Below, one piece after another: positions 36,156-45,149 of a DNA stretch of 64,000 bases (position 1 is its first letter; every line of letters begins with the position of its first letter). The notes below the pieces were generated by a model. It saw only the letters and a program-made list of their open reading frames with translations, was not told where the DNA came from and made no database searches. Origin of the DNA: Herbaspirillum sp. RTI4 (lineage in GTDB: Bacteria; Pseudomonadota; Gammaproteobacteria; Burkholderiales; Burkholderiaceae_D); contig NZ_JAVIWQ010000002.1 in NCBI RefSeq assembly GCF_034313965.1, positions 1,798,001 to 1,862,000 of the forward strand. The letters run 5' to 3'. The position numbers and the translations under genes are program-made.

Positions 36156-36192
36156 TTGACGACTGAAAAGTCCTCAAAATTCGGAGAAAAAC

Positions 36193-36645
36193 ATGCAAGT
36201 TATTTTGTTAGAAAAAGTTATTAACCTGGGTGCCCTGGGTGAAGTCGTGCGCGTCAAAGACGGTTATGCACGCAATTTCCTGATCCCGCAGCGCAAAGCG
36301 CGCCGTGCCACTACTACTGCTGTTGCCGAGTTCGAAGCCAAGCGCGCCGATCTGGAAAAAGCAGCCGCAGTGAAGCTGGTTGCCGCGCAGGAACAGGGCG
36401 AGAAGCTCAACGGCGTGGTCGTACTGATCGCGCAAAAGTCGGGTGTGGATGGCCGTCTGTTTGGTTCCGTGACCAATGCTGACATCGCCGCTGCGCTGAC
36501 CAAGCAAGGTTTCCCTGTGGACAAGATGCAAGTGCGTCTGGCACAAGGTCCACTGAAGATCGTTGGCGACCATACTGTCTCGGTGTCTTTGCACACTGAC
36601 GTCATTCTGGACGTGACGGTGACAGTTTCTGGCCAGCACGCCTAA
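36193..36645 (+). CDS. rplI: 50S ribosomal protein L9
   Basis: The 150-residue product has the L9 N-domain ([40 protein letters not shown]), a long connecting helix and the C-domain ([20 protein letters not shown]). GGAG precedes the ATG. It ends the operon and is followed by a strong terminator. Confidence 0.97.
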   Translation: MQVILLEKVINLGALGEVVRVKDGYARNFLIPQRKARRATTTAVAEFEAKRADLEKAAAVKLVAAQEQGEKLNGVVVLIAQKSGVDGRLFGSVTNADIAAALTKQGFPVDKMQVRLAQGPLKIVGDHTVSVSLHTDVILDVTVTVSGQHA

Positions 36646-36695
36646 AACTGACTGCATCGGGCAATCGATGCGGTAGTGGTCAACGTAGTCATGCT

Positions 36696-36723
36696 GAAAA
36701 AGCCGGGTTCGCCCGGCTTTTTC
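36696..36723 (+). terminator. Rho-independent terminator after rplI
   Basis: GAAAAAGCCGGG, loop TTCG, CCCGGCTTTTTC gives a perfect 12-base stem with a stable tetraloop and a T-run inside the stem's end. It can act in both directions. Confidence 0.9.
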
Positions 36724-36815
36724 ACGCCTGTTGTTGCATTCCTGCATAGTATTGGAGGTTTATTTTTTGACCCCGGCAGAAGCCGAAACGCCCGGCGTTG
36801 AGCTGATGCCGATTT

Positions 36816-36864
36816 GTCTAATTTGCTAGTAACGGGGGAAGTACTAGTTCTTAGACGGTATAAT
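36816..36864 (+). promoter_or_regulatory. dnaB promoter region with nested inverted repeats
   Basis: TATAAT at 36859-36864 is an ideal -10 hexamer only 8 bases before the ATG at 36872, with no good -35 at 17 bases. Just upstream are nested repeats GTCTAA/TTAGAC (36816-36821, 36851-36856) and CTAGTA/TACTAG (36826-36831, 36842-36847). The layout suggests an operator and a very short or absent leader. Confidence 0.45.
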
Positions 36865-36871
36865 GCGCGCC

Positions 36872-38260
36872 ATGAACGTATCCCCCGACCCGCAGTTTGA
36901 ATCACTCAAAGTTCCCCCGCATTCCATAGAGTCAGAGCAATCCGTTCTGGGTGGCCTGCTGCTCGACAATGCCGCCTGGGACCGCATCGCCGACTTCGTC
37001 AATGCCGACGATTTTTATCGCTACGATCACCGCATCATCTTTCAGCATATCGTCAAACTGATTAATGCCACCAAGCCGGCCGACGTCATTACCGTGTTTG
37101 AAGCGCTGACCAGTACGGGCAAGGCGGAAGAAGTCGGTGGCATTTCCTACCTGAATGCGCTGGCTCAAAATACCCCTTCGGCCGCCAATATCCGGCGCTA
37201 TGCAGAAATCGTCCGCGATCGCGGCGTGCTGCGCAAGCTGATTACGGTTGCCGATGAAATTTCCGGTAATGCGTTCAATCCGCAAGGCAAGGAAGTCAAG
37301 CAGATGCTGGACGAAGCCGAGTCCAAGATTTTTGCGATTGCCGAAGAGGGATCGCGCGGGACGCAGGGGTTTCAGGAAATTCAGCCCTTGCTCACGCAGG
37401 TGGTGGAGCGTATCGACGAGTTATATAACCGCGACAGCACCAGCGATATCACCGGCGTACCGACCGGATTTGCCGATCTTGATCGCATGACTTCCGGCTT
37501 GCAGCCGGGCGATCTGATTATTGTCGCGGGTCGGCCATCGATGGGGAAAACAGCGTTTTCACTCAATATCGGTGAAACCGTCGCGATTGAAAGCGGCTTA
37601 CCGGTCGCCGTGTTTTCGATGGAAATGGGCGGCACACAACTGGCCATGCGTATGCTCGGCTCAGTCGGTCGCCTCGATCAGCATCGTTTGCGTACGGGCC
37701 GTCTGGTGGATGAGGATTGGCCGCGCCTCACGCATGCCATACAAAAAATGAACGACGCCCAGTTATTCATTGACGAAACCCCCGCCCTGAACTCCATAGA
37801 ATTGCGCGCCCGCTCGCGCCGCCTGGCGCGCCAATGCGGCAAGCTGGGTTTGATCATCATCGATTACCTGCAACTGATGTCCGCCAATTCCTCGGGCGAA
37901 AACCGCGCCACTGAAATTTCGGAAATTTCACGTAGCCTCAAGGGTTTGGCCAAGGAATTGAATTGCCCGGTGATCGCCTTGTCGCAGCTCAATCGCTCGC
38001 TGGAACAGCGTCCCAATAAACGGCCGGTCATGTCCGATTTGCGCGAATCAGGCGCGATCGAGCAGGATGCCGACGTCATTTTGTTTATTTACCGCGATGA
38101 AGTTTACAATCCCGATTCGCAGGATAAAGGCACGGCTGAAATCATCATCGGTAAGCAGCGGAATGGCCCGATTGGCAGCGTACGGCTGACTTTCCACGGT
38201 CAGTTCACCAAGTTCGACAACTATTCCGGCGGTCTGGCCTCGCCGTATGGTGGTGATTAA
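36872..38260 (+). CDS. dnaB: Replicative DNA helicase DnaB
   Basis: DnaB unwinds DNA at the fork. The 462-residue product has the N-terminal domain (PPHSIESEQSVLGGLLLDNA) and a RecA-like domain with Walker A AGRPSMGKTAF (about residue 220). It also has VFSMEMGGTQLAMRM, Walker B LIIIDYLQLM and SRSLKGLAKELNCPVIALSQ. No intein is present. ATG 36872 is taken because the frame's earlier ATG at 36863 lies inside the -10 hexamer; no Shine-Dalgarno is visible for either. Confidence 0.96.
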   Translation: MNVSPDPQFESLKVPPHSIESEQSVLGGLLLDNAAWDRIADFVNADDFYRYDHRIIFQHIVKLINATKPADVITVFEALTSTGKAEEVGGISYLNALAQNTPSAANIRRYAEIVRDRGVLRKLITVADEISGNAFNPQGKEVKQMLDEAESKIFAIAEEGSRGTQGFQEIQPLLTQVVERIDELYNRDSTSDITGVPTGFADLDRMTSGLQPGDLIIVAGRPSMGKTAFSLNIGETVAIESGLPVAVFSMEMGGTQLAMRMLGSVGRLDQHRLRTGRLVDEDWPRLTHAIQKMNDAQLFIDETPALNSIELRARSRRLARQCGKLGLIIIDYLQLMSANSSGENRATEISEISRSLKGLAKELNCPVIALSQLNRSLEQRPNKRPVMSDLRESGAIEQDADVILFIYRDEVYNPDSQDKGTAEIIIGKQRNGPIGSVRLTFHGQFTKFDNYSGGLASPYGGD

Positions 38261-38423
38261 TGCAGAAGAATGCAGAAGTCGCGGTGTCGGTCTGAACAAG
38301 ACGAAACCGTAGTTTCATGCCGTAACCAGGTTCCTCGCAGCATCCCGGATACAGGCCAGCAGATTGTTCCGGTCTGCGAAAACGATAGACAAAATGCCGC
38401 GCTAATTGAAAAGTGAGTGAAAT

Positions 38424-39050
38424 ATGTTTGGACGTTTGATGCCGACAGAAGGTAAATTTTTTGATCTTTTCAATCAGCACGCCGAACTTGGCGTGAAATG
38501 CGCCAAGGAAATGGTCGCGTTGATGACCAATTTCGACGATCTGGAAATTCGGGTGCATGCCATTGAATCGCTGGAAAAGCAAGCTGACAAGATTACCCAC
38601 ACCGCCATCGACCTGCTGCACAAAACCTTCATTACCCCGATTGACCGCGATGACATTCACCAGCTGATCACCCGCATGGACGATATCCTCGATTTGCTGG
38701 AGGACGGCGCACAAACCATTTCCCTGTACGACATCAAGGCCATCACGCCGGAAGCAAAGCGTCTTGCAGAACTGTGCCTGGCGTGCGCTGAAAAAGTTCA
38801 GGCGGCCGTGATGCTATTGCACAACATGGACAACGCCCCCAAAATCCTCGCGTTTTGTCTGGAAATCGACCGACTCGAATCCGATGCCGATCATGTCATG
38901 CGCGCCGCCATGTCGAAGCTGTTCCGCGACGAACCGGATGTCCGTACGCTGATCAAGCTCAAGGCCATTTACGAGATACTGGAAACCGTGACCGATCGTT
39001 GCGAAGATGTTGCCAATATCATCGAAGGCATCATTGTCGAAAATGCCTGA
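38424..39050 (+). CDS. DUF47/PhoU-like phosphate transport accessory protein
   Basis: The 208-residue product is all-helical, with MFGRLMPTEGKFFDLFNQHA and MTNFDDLEIRVHAIESLEKQ, then FITPIDRDDIHQLITRMDDI. This is the DUF47 (TIGR00153) pattern of PhoU-like Pit accessory proteins. It lies 116 bases upstream of pit, the usual pairing, and likely regulates or assists that transporter. AGTGAG before the ATG may serve as RBS. Confidence 0.92.
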   Translation: MFGRLMPTEGKFFDLFNQHAELGVKCAKEMVALMTNFDDLEIRVHAIESLEKQADKITHTAIDLLHKTFITPIDRDDIHQLITRMDDILDLLEDGAQTISLYDIKAITPEAKRLAELCLACAEKVQAAVMLLHNMDNAPKILAFCLEIDRLESDADHVMRAAMSKLFRDEPDVRTLIKLKAIYEILETVTDRCEDVANIIEGIIVENA

Positions 39051-39166
39051 AGCTGAGAGGCCGAGCAGCTAGCCACAAGCAAGGCAAGCCCCGCTGTAAC
39101 AGTTTCCTCCTGATTGCAGCCCGGCACAGCATCCGATTTCGTTTCTCCAAATAGCCAGATTCCTCC

Positions 39167-40174
39167 ATGCACACTGTTCAGATCAGTATCTATATCCTCG
39201 GCTTTTTGATTGTGTTGGCCTTGCTGTTCGATTTTATGAACGGCTTTCACGATGCTGCCAATGCGATTGCCACCGTCGTATCGACCGGAGTATTGAAGCC
39301 GCAGACGGCGGTTGCGATGGCTGCTTTTTTCAACTTCGTTGCTGTCCTCGTATTCCATCAACTCAATGTTGCGGCCTCGGTGGGCAAGGACACGATTGAC
39401 CCTATGGTGGTCGATCAGTACGTGATCTTCGGCGCGCTGGTCGGTGCCATTTTCTGGAATCTGGTGACCTGGTATTACGGCATTCCCTCCTCCTCTTCGC
39501 ACGCGTTGATTGGCGGGCTGGTCGGCGCTGCCGTGGCAAAAGCCGGTACCGGTGCCTTGATTGGATCCGGTCTGATTAAGGTGGTCCTTTTTATTGTGCT
39601 GTCGCCGCTCCTGGGATTTTTACTCGGCTCGCTCATGATGCTGCTGGTGTCCTGGGTCTTCGTGCGTGCCACGCCGCGCAAGATCGATAGCTGGTTCCGG
39701 CGCGCGCAACTGGTTTCGGCATCCATGTACAGTCTGGGACATGGCGGTAACGATGCGCAAAAAACCATCGGCATTATCTGGATGTTACTGATTGCGACAG
39801 GCCATTCGGGAGCTGATACACCGCCGCTGTGGGTCATCATCGCCTGCTACTGCGCGATCAGTTGCGGCACGCTGTTCGGCGGCTGGCGCATTGTCAAGAC
39901 CATGGGGCAGCGGATTACCAAGCTCAAGCCGGTCGGTGGCTTTTGCGCTGAAACCGGGGGCGCGATTACTTTGTTCATCGCCACCTGGCTGGGTGTCCCG
40001 GTATCGACCACGCATACCATTACCGGCGCTATCGTGGGCGTAGGAGCGGCACGCAAGATGTCGGCGGTACGCTGGGGTGTGGCCGGCACGATCGTCTGGG
40101 CCTGGATTTTCACCATTCCGGCGGCGGCGTTTGTTGCTGCGCTGGCCTGGTGGATTGGTACCAAAATATTGTAG
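39167..40174 (+). CDS. pit: Low-affinity inorganic phosphate transporter, Pit family
   Basis: A metal-phosphate:proton symporter of the inner membrane. The 335-residue product has about ten hydrophobic helices and both internal signature repeats: LFDFMNGFHDAANAIATVVS (near residue 22) and SLGHGGNDAQKTIGIIWMLL (near residue 190). The GVPVSTTHTITGAIVGVG motif confirms the family. It is paired with the DUF47 gene and ends at a bidirectional terminator. Confidence 0.95.
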   Translation: MHTVQISIYILGFLIVLALLFDFMNGFHDAANAIATVVSTGVLKPQTAVAMAAFFNFVAVLVFHQLNVAASVGKDTIDPMVVDQYVIFGALVGAIFWNLVTWYYGIPSSSSHALIGGLVGAAVAKAGTGALIGSGLIKVVLFIVLSPLLGFLLGSLMMLLVSWVFVRATPRKIDSWFRRAQLVSASMYSLGHGGNDAQKTIGIIWMLLIATGHSGADTPPLWVIIACYCAISCGTLFGGWRIVKTMGQRITKLKPVGGFCAETGGAITLFIATWLGVPVSTTHTITGAIVGVGAARKMSAVRWGVAGTIVWAWIFTIPAAAFVAALAWWIGTKIL

Positions 40175-40253
40175 GTCGTCTCTGATTGAGTGAGACTGCG
40201 AGTCGCTTGTTATTGCAGGCCTTGCCCAAGGTATAAATCACCAATTTCAGTAA

Positions 40254-40287
40254 AAAGGCCCGGATCACGTTAATGATCCGGGCCTTT
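40254..40287. terminator. Bidirectional terminator between pit and phoH
   Basis: AAAGGCCCGGATCA and TGATCCGGGCCTTT form a perfect 14-base stem with loop CGTTAA. T-rich sequence follows on both strands, fitting the convergent pit and phoH2 genes. Confidence 0.9.
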
Positions 40288-40350
40288 ACTTTTGCGCGGC
40301 ATCCCTTTTGTTGTCAGGGACCGCCGCCTTAGTGCAATTGCGTACAGCGC

Positions 40351-42033
40351 TTACAGAACCTCGCTTGCATGATCTGCCAGACGCGAGCGTTCGCCGCGCG
40401 CCAGAGTCACATGGCCGCTATGCGACCACCCCTTGAAGCGATCGACCACATACGTCAGTCCGCTCGATCCTTCGGTCAGATAAGGCGTATCGATTTGCGC
40501 GATATTGCCCAGGCAAATGATCTTGGTTCCCGGACCGGCGCGGGTGACCAGAGTTTTCATTTGTTTCGGCGTCAGATTTTGCGCTTCGTCGATGATCAGG
40601 AATTTATTGACGAAGGTGCGACCGCGCATGAAGTTCAGGGATTTGATCTTGATGCGTGAGCGGATCAGGTCTTGCGTTGCGGCACGACCCCATTCGCCGG
40701 CTTCGTTGTCGGATTTGTTCAAGACTTCCAGATTGTCGTCAAAGGCACCCATCCACGGGCCCATTTTTTCTTCCTCGGTGCCGGGCAGGAAGCCGATGTC
40801 TTCGCCCACGGGGACGGTGACACGGGTGACGATGATTTCATTGTAGGTCTTGGTTTCCAGAACCTGCGCCAGTCCGGCGGCCAAGGCCAGCAGTGTCTTG
40901 CCGGTACCGGCCTGACCCAGCAGGGTCACGAAATCGCATTCCGGGTTCATCAACAGATTGAGCGCGAAATTCTGTTCGCGATTACGCGAAGTGATGCCCC
41001 AGACACTGTTTTTGGCATGGCCGTAGTCGCGCAGCGTTTGAAGTACCGCTGTTTTACCGTTGATCTGGCTGACCTGGCCATAAAACGCCGGTTCGCCATT
41101 TTTAGGTTCGATGAAGACGAACTGATTGACCAGCAGCGAGGGGACATACGGCCCGGTCACCCGATAGTAGGTATAGCTGGTGCCGAGTTTGCTTTCCTGC
41201 CAGGACTCCAGGCCCTTGCCGTGTTTGTTCCAGAAATCATCCGGTAGCTGTTGGATGCCGGAATACAGCAGGTCGGTATCTTCCAGCACATGGTCGTTAA
41301 AGTAATCTTCGGCCGGCAAGCCGATGGCACGCGCCTTGAGGCGCATGTTGATGTCTTTGGATACCAGCACTACCGGCTGCTCGGGATGCAGCTTGGCGAG
41401 GGCCAGAACGACGCCCAGAATCTGATTGTCGGCCTTGCCTTCAGGCAAGCCCTCGGGCAGGCTGGCATTTTGCAGACGCGTCTGGAAGAACAGACGGCCA
41501 CCGGCATCCTTGTTGCCCAGTTTTGCCAGCGGGATACCCTGGTCGATCGCGTTTTCGGCGATATCGTGGACCAGTGCATCGAGTGAGCGAGAAACCTGAC
41601 GGGCGTTGCGCGCAACTTCCGTCATGCCCTTTTTGTGATTATCCAGCTCTTCCAGCGTGATCATCGGCAGGTAGATGTCATGCTCTTCAAAGCGGAACAA
41701 GGAACTTGGATCATGCATCAGCACATTGGTATCGAGCACGAACAGCTTGGTGACGCCCAGTTTGTCGGCGTTACGGCTGGTGCGGGACTTGGCTTGCGAG
41801 GCGCGCGAAGCACCGGTTGCCAGCGCCTGGCGCGGTTTTGCCGGCGCGGCGGGCTTGTCGGCGATTTTGCTGCGGGACGCGGGAGCGGCTTTGATGGGGG
41901 CGACCTTGGCCGGGGCAACAGGACGCGGCTCGACTAAAGCGATATGCGGTTTCGGTTTGCCGTTGTCGGCTTTCGGATAATCGCTGGGAGACAGGAGTGC
42001 CGCGGGTTTGCTAGGCAGTTTGGGCAGGGGCAT
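40351..42033 (-). CDS. phoH: PhoH2-type PIN-PhoH ribonuclease/ATPase
   Basis: The 560-residue product has a low-complexity Ala/Pro/Lys-rich N-terminus (1-90) and a PIN nuclease domain (about 93-220: LFVLDTNVLMHDPSSLFRFE, acidic residues conserved). The C-terminal PhoH ATPase domain has Walker A LLGQAGTGKTLLALAAGL and Walker B FLIIDEAQNLTPKQMKTLVT. PhoH2 proteins are known as RNA helicase/RNases of toxin-antitoxin type in actinobacteria; here no antitoxin gene is adjacent. Its cellular role in proteobacteria is unclear. Confidence 0.9.
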   Translation of the reverse strand: MPLPKLPSKPAALLSPSDYPKADNGKPKPHIALVEPRPVAPAKVAPIKAAPASRSKIADKPAAPAKPRQALATGASRASQAKSRTSRNADKLGVTKLFVLDTNVLMHDPSSLFRFEEHDIYLPMITLEELDNHKKGMTEVARNARQVSRSLDALVHDIAENAIDQGIPLAKLGNKDAGGRLFFQTRLQNASLPEGLPEGKADNQILGVVLALAKLHPEQPVVLVSKDINMRLKARAIGLPAEDYFNDHVLEDTDLLYSGIQQLPDDFWNKHGKGLESWQESKLGTSYTYYRVTGPYVPSLLVNQFVFIEPKNGEPAFYGQVSQINGKTAVLQTLRDYGHAKNSVWGITSRNREQNFALNLLMNPECDFVTLLGQAGTGKTLLALAAGLAQVLETKTYNEIIVTRVTVPVGEDIGFLPGTEEEKMGPWMGAFDDNLEVLNKSDNEAGEWGRAATQDLIRSRIKIKSLNFMRGRTFVNKFLIIDEAQNLTPKQMKTLVTRAGPGTKIICLGNIAQIDTPYLTEGSSGLTYVVDRFKGWSHSGHVTLARGERSRLADHASEVL

Positions 42034-42425
42034 AGGACCTCAATGATAAAGAGAAATACATCCTTGGAAATGCCGCTTTGTCAGAGCGAACGAGTACTTG
42101 TGCAGCAACAACAATAATGCAACTGGCGCAACAGCATGGTGATTACGGAATTAACTACGGGATTACCTGGGCCTGGATGCATAGGCCTGTTCAAAAAATA
42201 GTGACGTCAGAGAGCCAAAAGTAAAAAAGCCGTTTCGGTAGGTCCAGGACCTTAACCAAAACGGCTTTCGAAATACAGATTTTTATTTGAATTCAATGGC
42301 TTAATTAAATTAGTCGCATGACAAAGAAAAAACCCGGGATTGCATGGCTTCCATTCTGCCACAGCTTGGCAAGGGCAGGGACAGGCTATGCAAAGAATAC
42401 CTGTGGAAGCGACGCGTCTACTGAT
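42034..42425. other. Intergenic region between phoH2 and bcp
   Basis: Apart from the bcp terminator (42222-42270), nothing with coding character or a recognised promoter is seen in this 392-base stretch. The phoH2 promoter should lie in 42034-42200. Confidence 0.5.
42222..42270 (-). terminator. Terminator after bcp
   Basis: On the minus strand AAAGCCGTTT...AAACGGCTTT (42259-42268 with 42226-42235) plus an inner GGTCC/GGACC pairing form a long, near-continuous hairpin followed by a TTTTTT run. It ends the arn-bcp transcription unit. Confidence 0.88.
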
Positions 42426-42929
42426 TTATACGGCCACCAGTTGTGATGCCGGTGTGAGCGCTTGGATGAAGCCCAAGACGTCCTGAGCATGATTCGGTAC
42501 CTTGAGGCCGCGCCATTCTTTGCGCACTGTACCGCTGGCATCGATGACAAAGGTGCTGCGCTCAATGCCGCGCACTTTTTTGCCATACATATTTTTTTGC
42601 TTCATGACATTGAACATCAGACACAGCGTTTCTTCGGGGTCAGAAATCAACTCGAACGGTAATCCCAGTTTGCTCTTGAAGCCTTCATGCGAACGCAGGC
42701 TGTCACGGCTGATACCGACAATTTCAGTATTGTGTTGCTTGAATTGCGGGTGCAGATCCCGGAATTCCATGCTTTCAGCGGTGCAACCCGGTGTGTTGTC
42801 TTTGGGATAAAAATACAGGACAAGATTTTTACCCAAAAAATCGGCCAGATGAAATTCGGTCGTGCCGGTCATTGCCGCAGAAAAATCCGGCACGTTCATG
42901 TTCAGTATGGATGCGTCGTTGCTCAACAT
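42426..42929 (-). CDS. bcp: Peroxiredoxin, thioredoxin-dependent thiol peroxidase (Bcp/PrxQ type)
   Basis: Reduces hydroperoxides using thioredoxin. From ATG 42929 the 167-residue product has FLGKNLVLYFYPKDNTPGCT with the peroxidatic Cys in the TPGCT motif. EIVGISRDSLRSHEGFKSKL and LCLMFNVMKQKNMYGKKVRG follow. The usual PrxQ second Cys five residues after the first is absent (TPGCTAESMEF), so it may be a 1-Cys variant. The frame opens further upstream, but only into arnD. It lies 20 bases after arnD. Confidence 0.93.
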   Translation of the reverse strand: MLSNDASILNMNVPDFSAAMTGTTEFHLADFLGKNLVLYFYPKDNTPGCTAESMEFRDLHPQFKQHNTEIVGISRDSLRSHEGFKSKLGLPFELISDPEETLCLMFNVMKQKNMYGKKVRGIERSTFVIDASGTVRKEWRGLKVPNHAQDVLGFIQALTPASQLVAV

Positions 42930-42949
42930 ATTGTGCCCCAAAGGTAGTT

Positions 42950-43894
42950 TTAGACTGCTTGCTGTACGATCATTTCGCCGGAGCGTCCTGGTAATTCGCC
43001 CCAAGTAACCGGACAATCAGGGAGTACGTCGTCCTTGATGGTCTGGTAGTAATCCCCCATTCCGATTAACTCATACCCTTGCTGTTTCCAGCCATTTAGA
43101 AGTTGTTCGAAAATGGGGGCAAGTTTCTGCCCTTCAAGCTCTGCATGCAAGGTAAATACATGATCGCGTGGATTTTGTGTCAGATCCAGCAGAAATGACG
43201 CCACATTCCCGGTATCGAGGGTGATGCCGTTCATGGTTCGACCCAGCAGTTCATCGAGCGTCGGCAGGGTGGTGGGCATCTGAATACATTTAAGTGTACG
43301 GCCTGCTACCTTGAGCCGATGCGCTCCCGCAGACGCATCAAGCAGCGAACCGTCTTCCTTGAGCAAGGCGCGGCCGTCCGACGAATAGGCAATACCGAAG
43401 TTATCAAGTTGCGCAAAAGCATCGTCATTCATCTGCCAGCCAGCCGCACCGTGGGTGAGCGGTGCGTGGCCGAAAATTTCCTGAAAGCGCTGGTAGGCGC
43501 GTTGCATGACGGCTTGCGTCCATGCTTTATCACGGATACGCACGCTGTCCTGCCAGACTCTATGGTCCCAGGTATGGATGCCGCATTCGAAACCGGCGGC
43601 TTCAGTGGCGCGCATGGTGTCCGCAGCGGCCTTGCCGATGTCGGGTGCGGGCAGCAGCACGCCATACATCAGGGTTTTCAGACCGTAATGCTCCACTACT
43701 GAGGTGCGCGACACTTTGCTAAAGAATCCGGGGCGGAAAATTTGTCGCAAGGCCCAGCCGGTGTGGTCGTATCCCAGCGAAAACAGGAAAGTCGCACGGG
43801 CGTGATGCCGCTGCAACTGCTTGATCAGGTTGGGAACGCCCACACGCGTACCGCGTAAGGTATCGGCATCGATTTTGAGGATTAATTTAGGCAA
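42950..43894 (-). CDS. arnD: 4-deoxy-4-formamido-L-arabinose-phosphoundecaprenol deformylase ArnD
   Basis: Removes the formyl group from undecaprenyl-phosphate-L-Ara4FN in lipid A modification. The 314-residue product is a polysaccharide-deacetylase fold with LILKIDADTLRGTRVGVPNL (metal-binding Asp), ECGIHTWDHRVWQ (metal His motif), AAGWQMNDDAFAQLDNFGIA and FTLHAELEGQKLAPIFEQLL. These blocks line up with ArnD rather than generic deacetylases. It is the last arn gene, after the decarboxylase. Confidence 0.92.
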   Translation of the reverse strand: MPKLILKIDADTLRGTRVGVPNLIKQLQRHHARATFLFSLGYDHTGWALRQIFRPGFFSKVSRTSVVEHYGLKTLMYGVLLPAPDIGKAAADTMRATEAAGFECGIHTWDHRVWQDSVRIRDKAWTQAVMQRAYQRFQEIFGHAPLTHGAAGWQMNDDAFAQLDNFGIAYSSDGRALLKEDGSLLDASAGAHRLKVAGRTLKCIQMPTTLPTLDELLGRTMNGITLDTGNVASFLLDLTQNPRDHVFTLHAELEGQKLAPIFEQLLNGWKQQGYELIGMGDYYQTIKDDVLPDCPVTWGELPGRSGEMIVQQAV

Positions 43895-44005
43895 GGTAGG
43901 CTGGGGAGAGGGCGAGGAAAGGAGGTAGTGCGGGCAGTATCGTCAGTATCGTTAGTATTCGAAGCAGCGCGGCCCGGTTTGCCGGACGCGCTGCTTCTAT
44001 CCATC

Positions 44006-45061
44006 TCAATCCATCAATGCGCGCGCTTCTGCAACCTGGCCGCGATAGGCGTCGAAAATATTACGCAGCGTTTCTGGCATCAAAATGCTGGGCTGCCAGT
44101 TCAGTTCTTCGCAAGTATTGGTGATCTTGGGCACCCGGTTTTGCACATCCTGATAGCCTTTGCCGTAGTACTCGGCCGAGGTGGTTTCCACCAGCTTGAC
44201 CTGCGCTGCCGACTCTGCGTACTCGGGATATTCTGTGGCGAGCGTGAGCATCATGTGCGCAAGTTCGCGGATCGAGAAATTATTCACCGGATTACCGATG
44301 TTATAAATTTTTCCGCTGGCGATACCGTTTTCATTGGCGATAATTTTCATCAGCGCATCAATGCCATCGTCGATATAGGTGAAAGCACGTTTTTGCTCAC
44401 CGCCATCGACCAGAGAAATATTTTCTCCGCGCACGATGTGGCCGAAGAATTGTGTGACGACGCGCGAACTGCCTTCTTTCGGCGTGTGGATCGAATCCAG
44501 ACCGGCACCGATCCAGTTGAAAGGGCGAAATAGCGTGAAATTCAGGCCCGATTCCATGCCGTAGCCCCAGATGACACGATCCATCAATTGCTTGGCGCAG
44601 GAGTAGATCCAGCGCGGCTTGTTGATCGGGCCGCAGATCAGTTCGGATTGTTCCGGATCGAATTCATCGTCGTGGCACATGCCATAGACTTCCGACGTCG
44701 ATGGAAACACCAGATGTTTATTGTATTTCGCTGCCGACCGCACGATAGGCAGGTTGGCTTCGAAATCGAGCTCGAACACGCGCAATGGCTGTTTGACGTA
44801 GGTGGACGGTGTCGCGATCGCCACCAGGGGCAAGATCACGTCGCATTTTTTGACGTGGTACTCGACCCATTCCTTATTGATGGTGATGTCGCCTTCGAAG
44901 AAGTGCATGCGCGCCTTGTAGGCGGGATCGTCGAGCAGATCGCGGATGCGGTCAGTCATCATATCCATGCCATAGACGTGCCAGTCGGTGGTTTCGAGTA
45001 TCCGCTTCGATAAATGATGACCGATGAAGCCGTTGACGCCAAGGATGAGGACTTTTTTCAT
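44006..45061 (-). CDS. arnA: UDP-glucuronate decarboxylase (separate C-terminal half of ArnA)
   Basis: Oxidatively decarboxylates UDP-glucuronate to UDP-4-keto-arabinose. The 351-residue product is an extended SDR with the NAD motif ILGVNGFIGHHLS at the start, PSTSEVYGM (catalytic Ser/Thr-Glu), and SCAKQLMDR, whose preceding Tyr with Lys forms the YxxxK. RPFNWIGAGLDSIHTPKEGS follows. In E. coli this is fused behind the formyltransferase in one 660-residue ArnA; here it stands alone, 88 bases downstream of the formyltransferase gene. Confidence 0.92.
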   Translation of the reverse strand: MKKVLILGVNGFIGHHLSKRILETTDWHVYGMDMMTDRIRDLLDDPAYKARMHFFEGDITINKEWVEYHVKKCDVILPLVAIATPSTYVKQPLRVFELDFEANLPIVRSAAKYNKHLVFPSTSEVYGMCHDDEFDPEQSELICGPINKPRWIYSCAKQLMDRVIWGYGMESGLNFTLFRPFNWIGAGLDSIHTPKEGSSRVVTQFFGHIVRGENISLVDGGEQKRAFTYIDDGIDALMKIIANENGIASGKIYNIGNPVNNFSIRELAHMMLTLATEYPEYAESAAQVKLVETTSAEYYGKGYQDVQNRVPKITNTCEELNWQPSILMPETLRNIFDAYRGQVAEARALMD

Positions 45062-45149
45062 AATGTTGTGCTTGTTCAGAGTAGGAGCCGGAGCTCTTGT
45101 TTGTAATAGTGAATCTTGCCGCCGTTGAGTATCTCGGCGTATCAGGAAA

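Noticed and set aside
38205..38714. 169-codon minus frame across the dnaB end and DUF47 start
   Set aside because: Antisense to two well-supported genes and lacking any motif.
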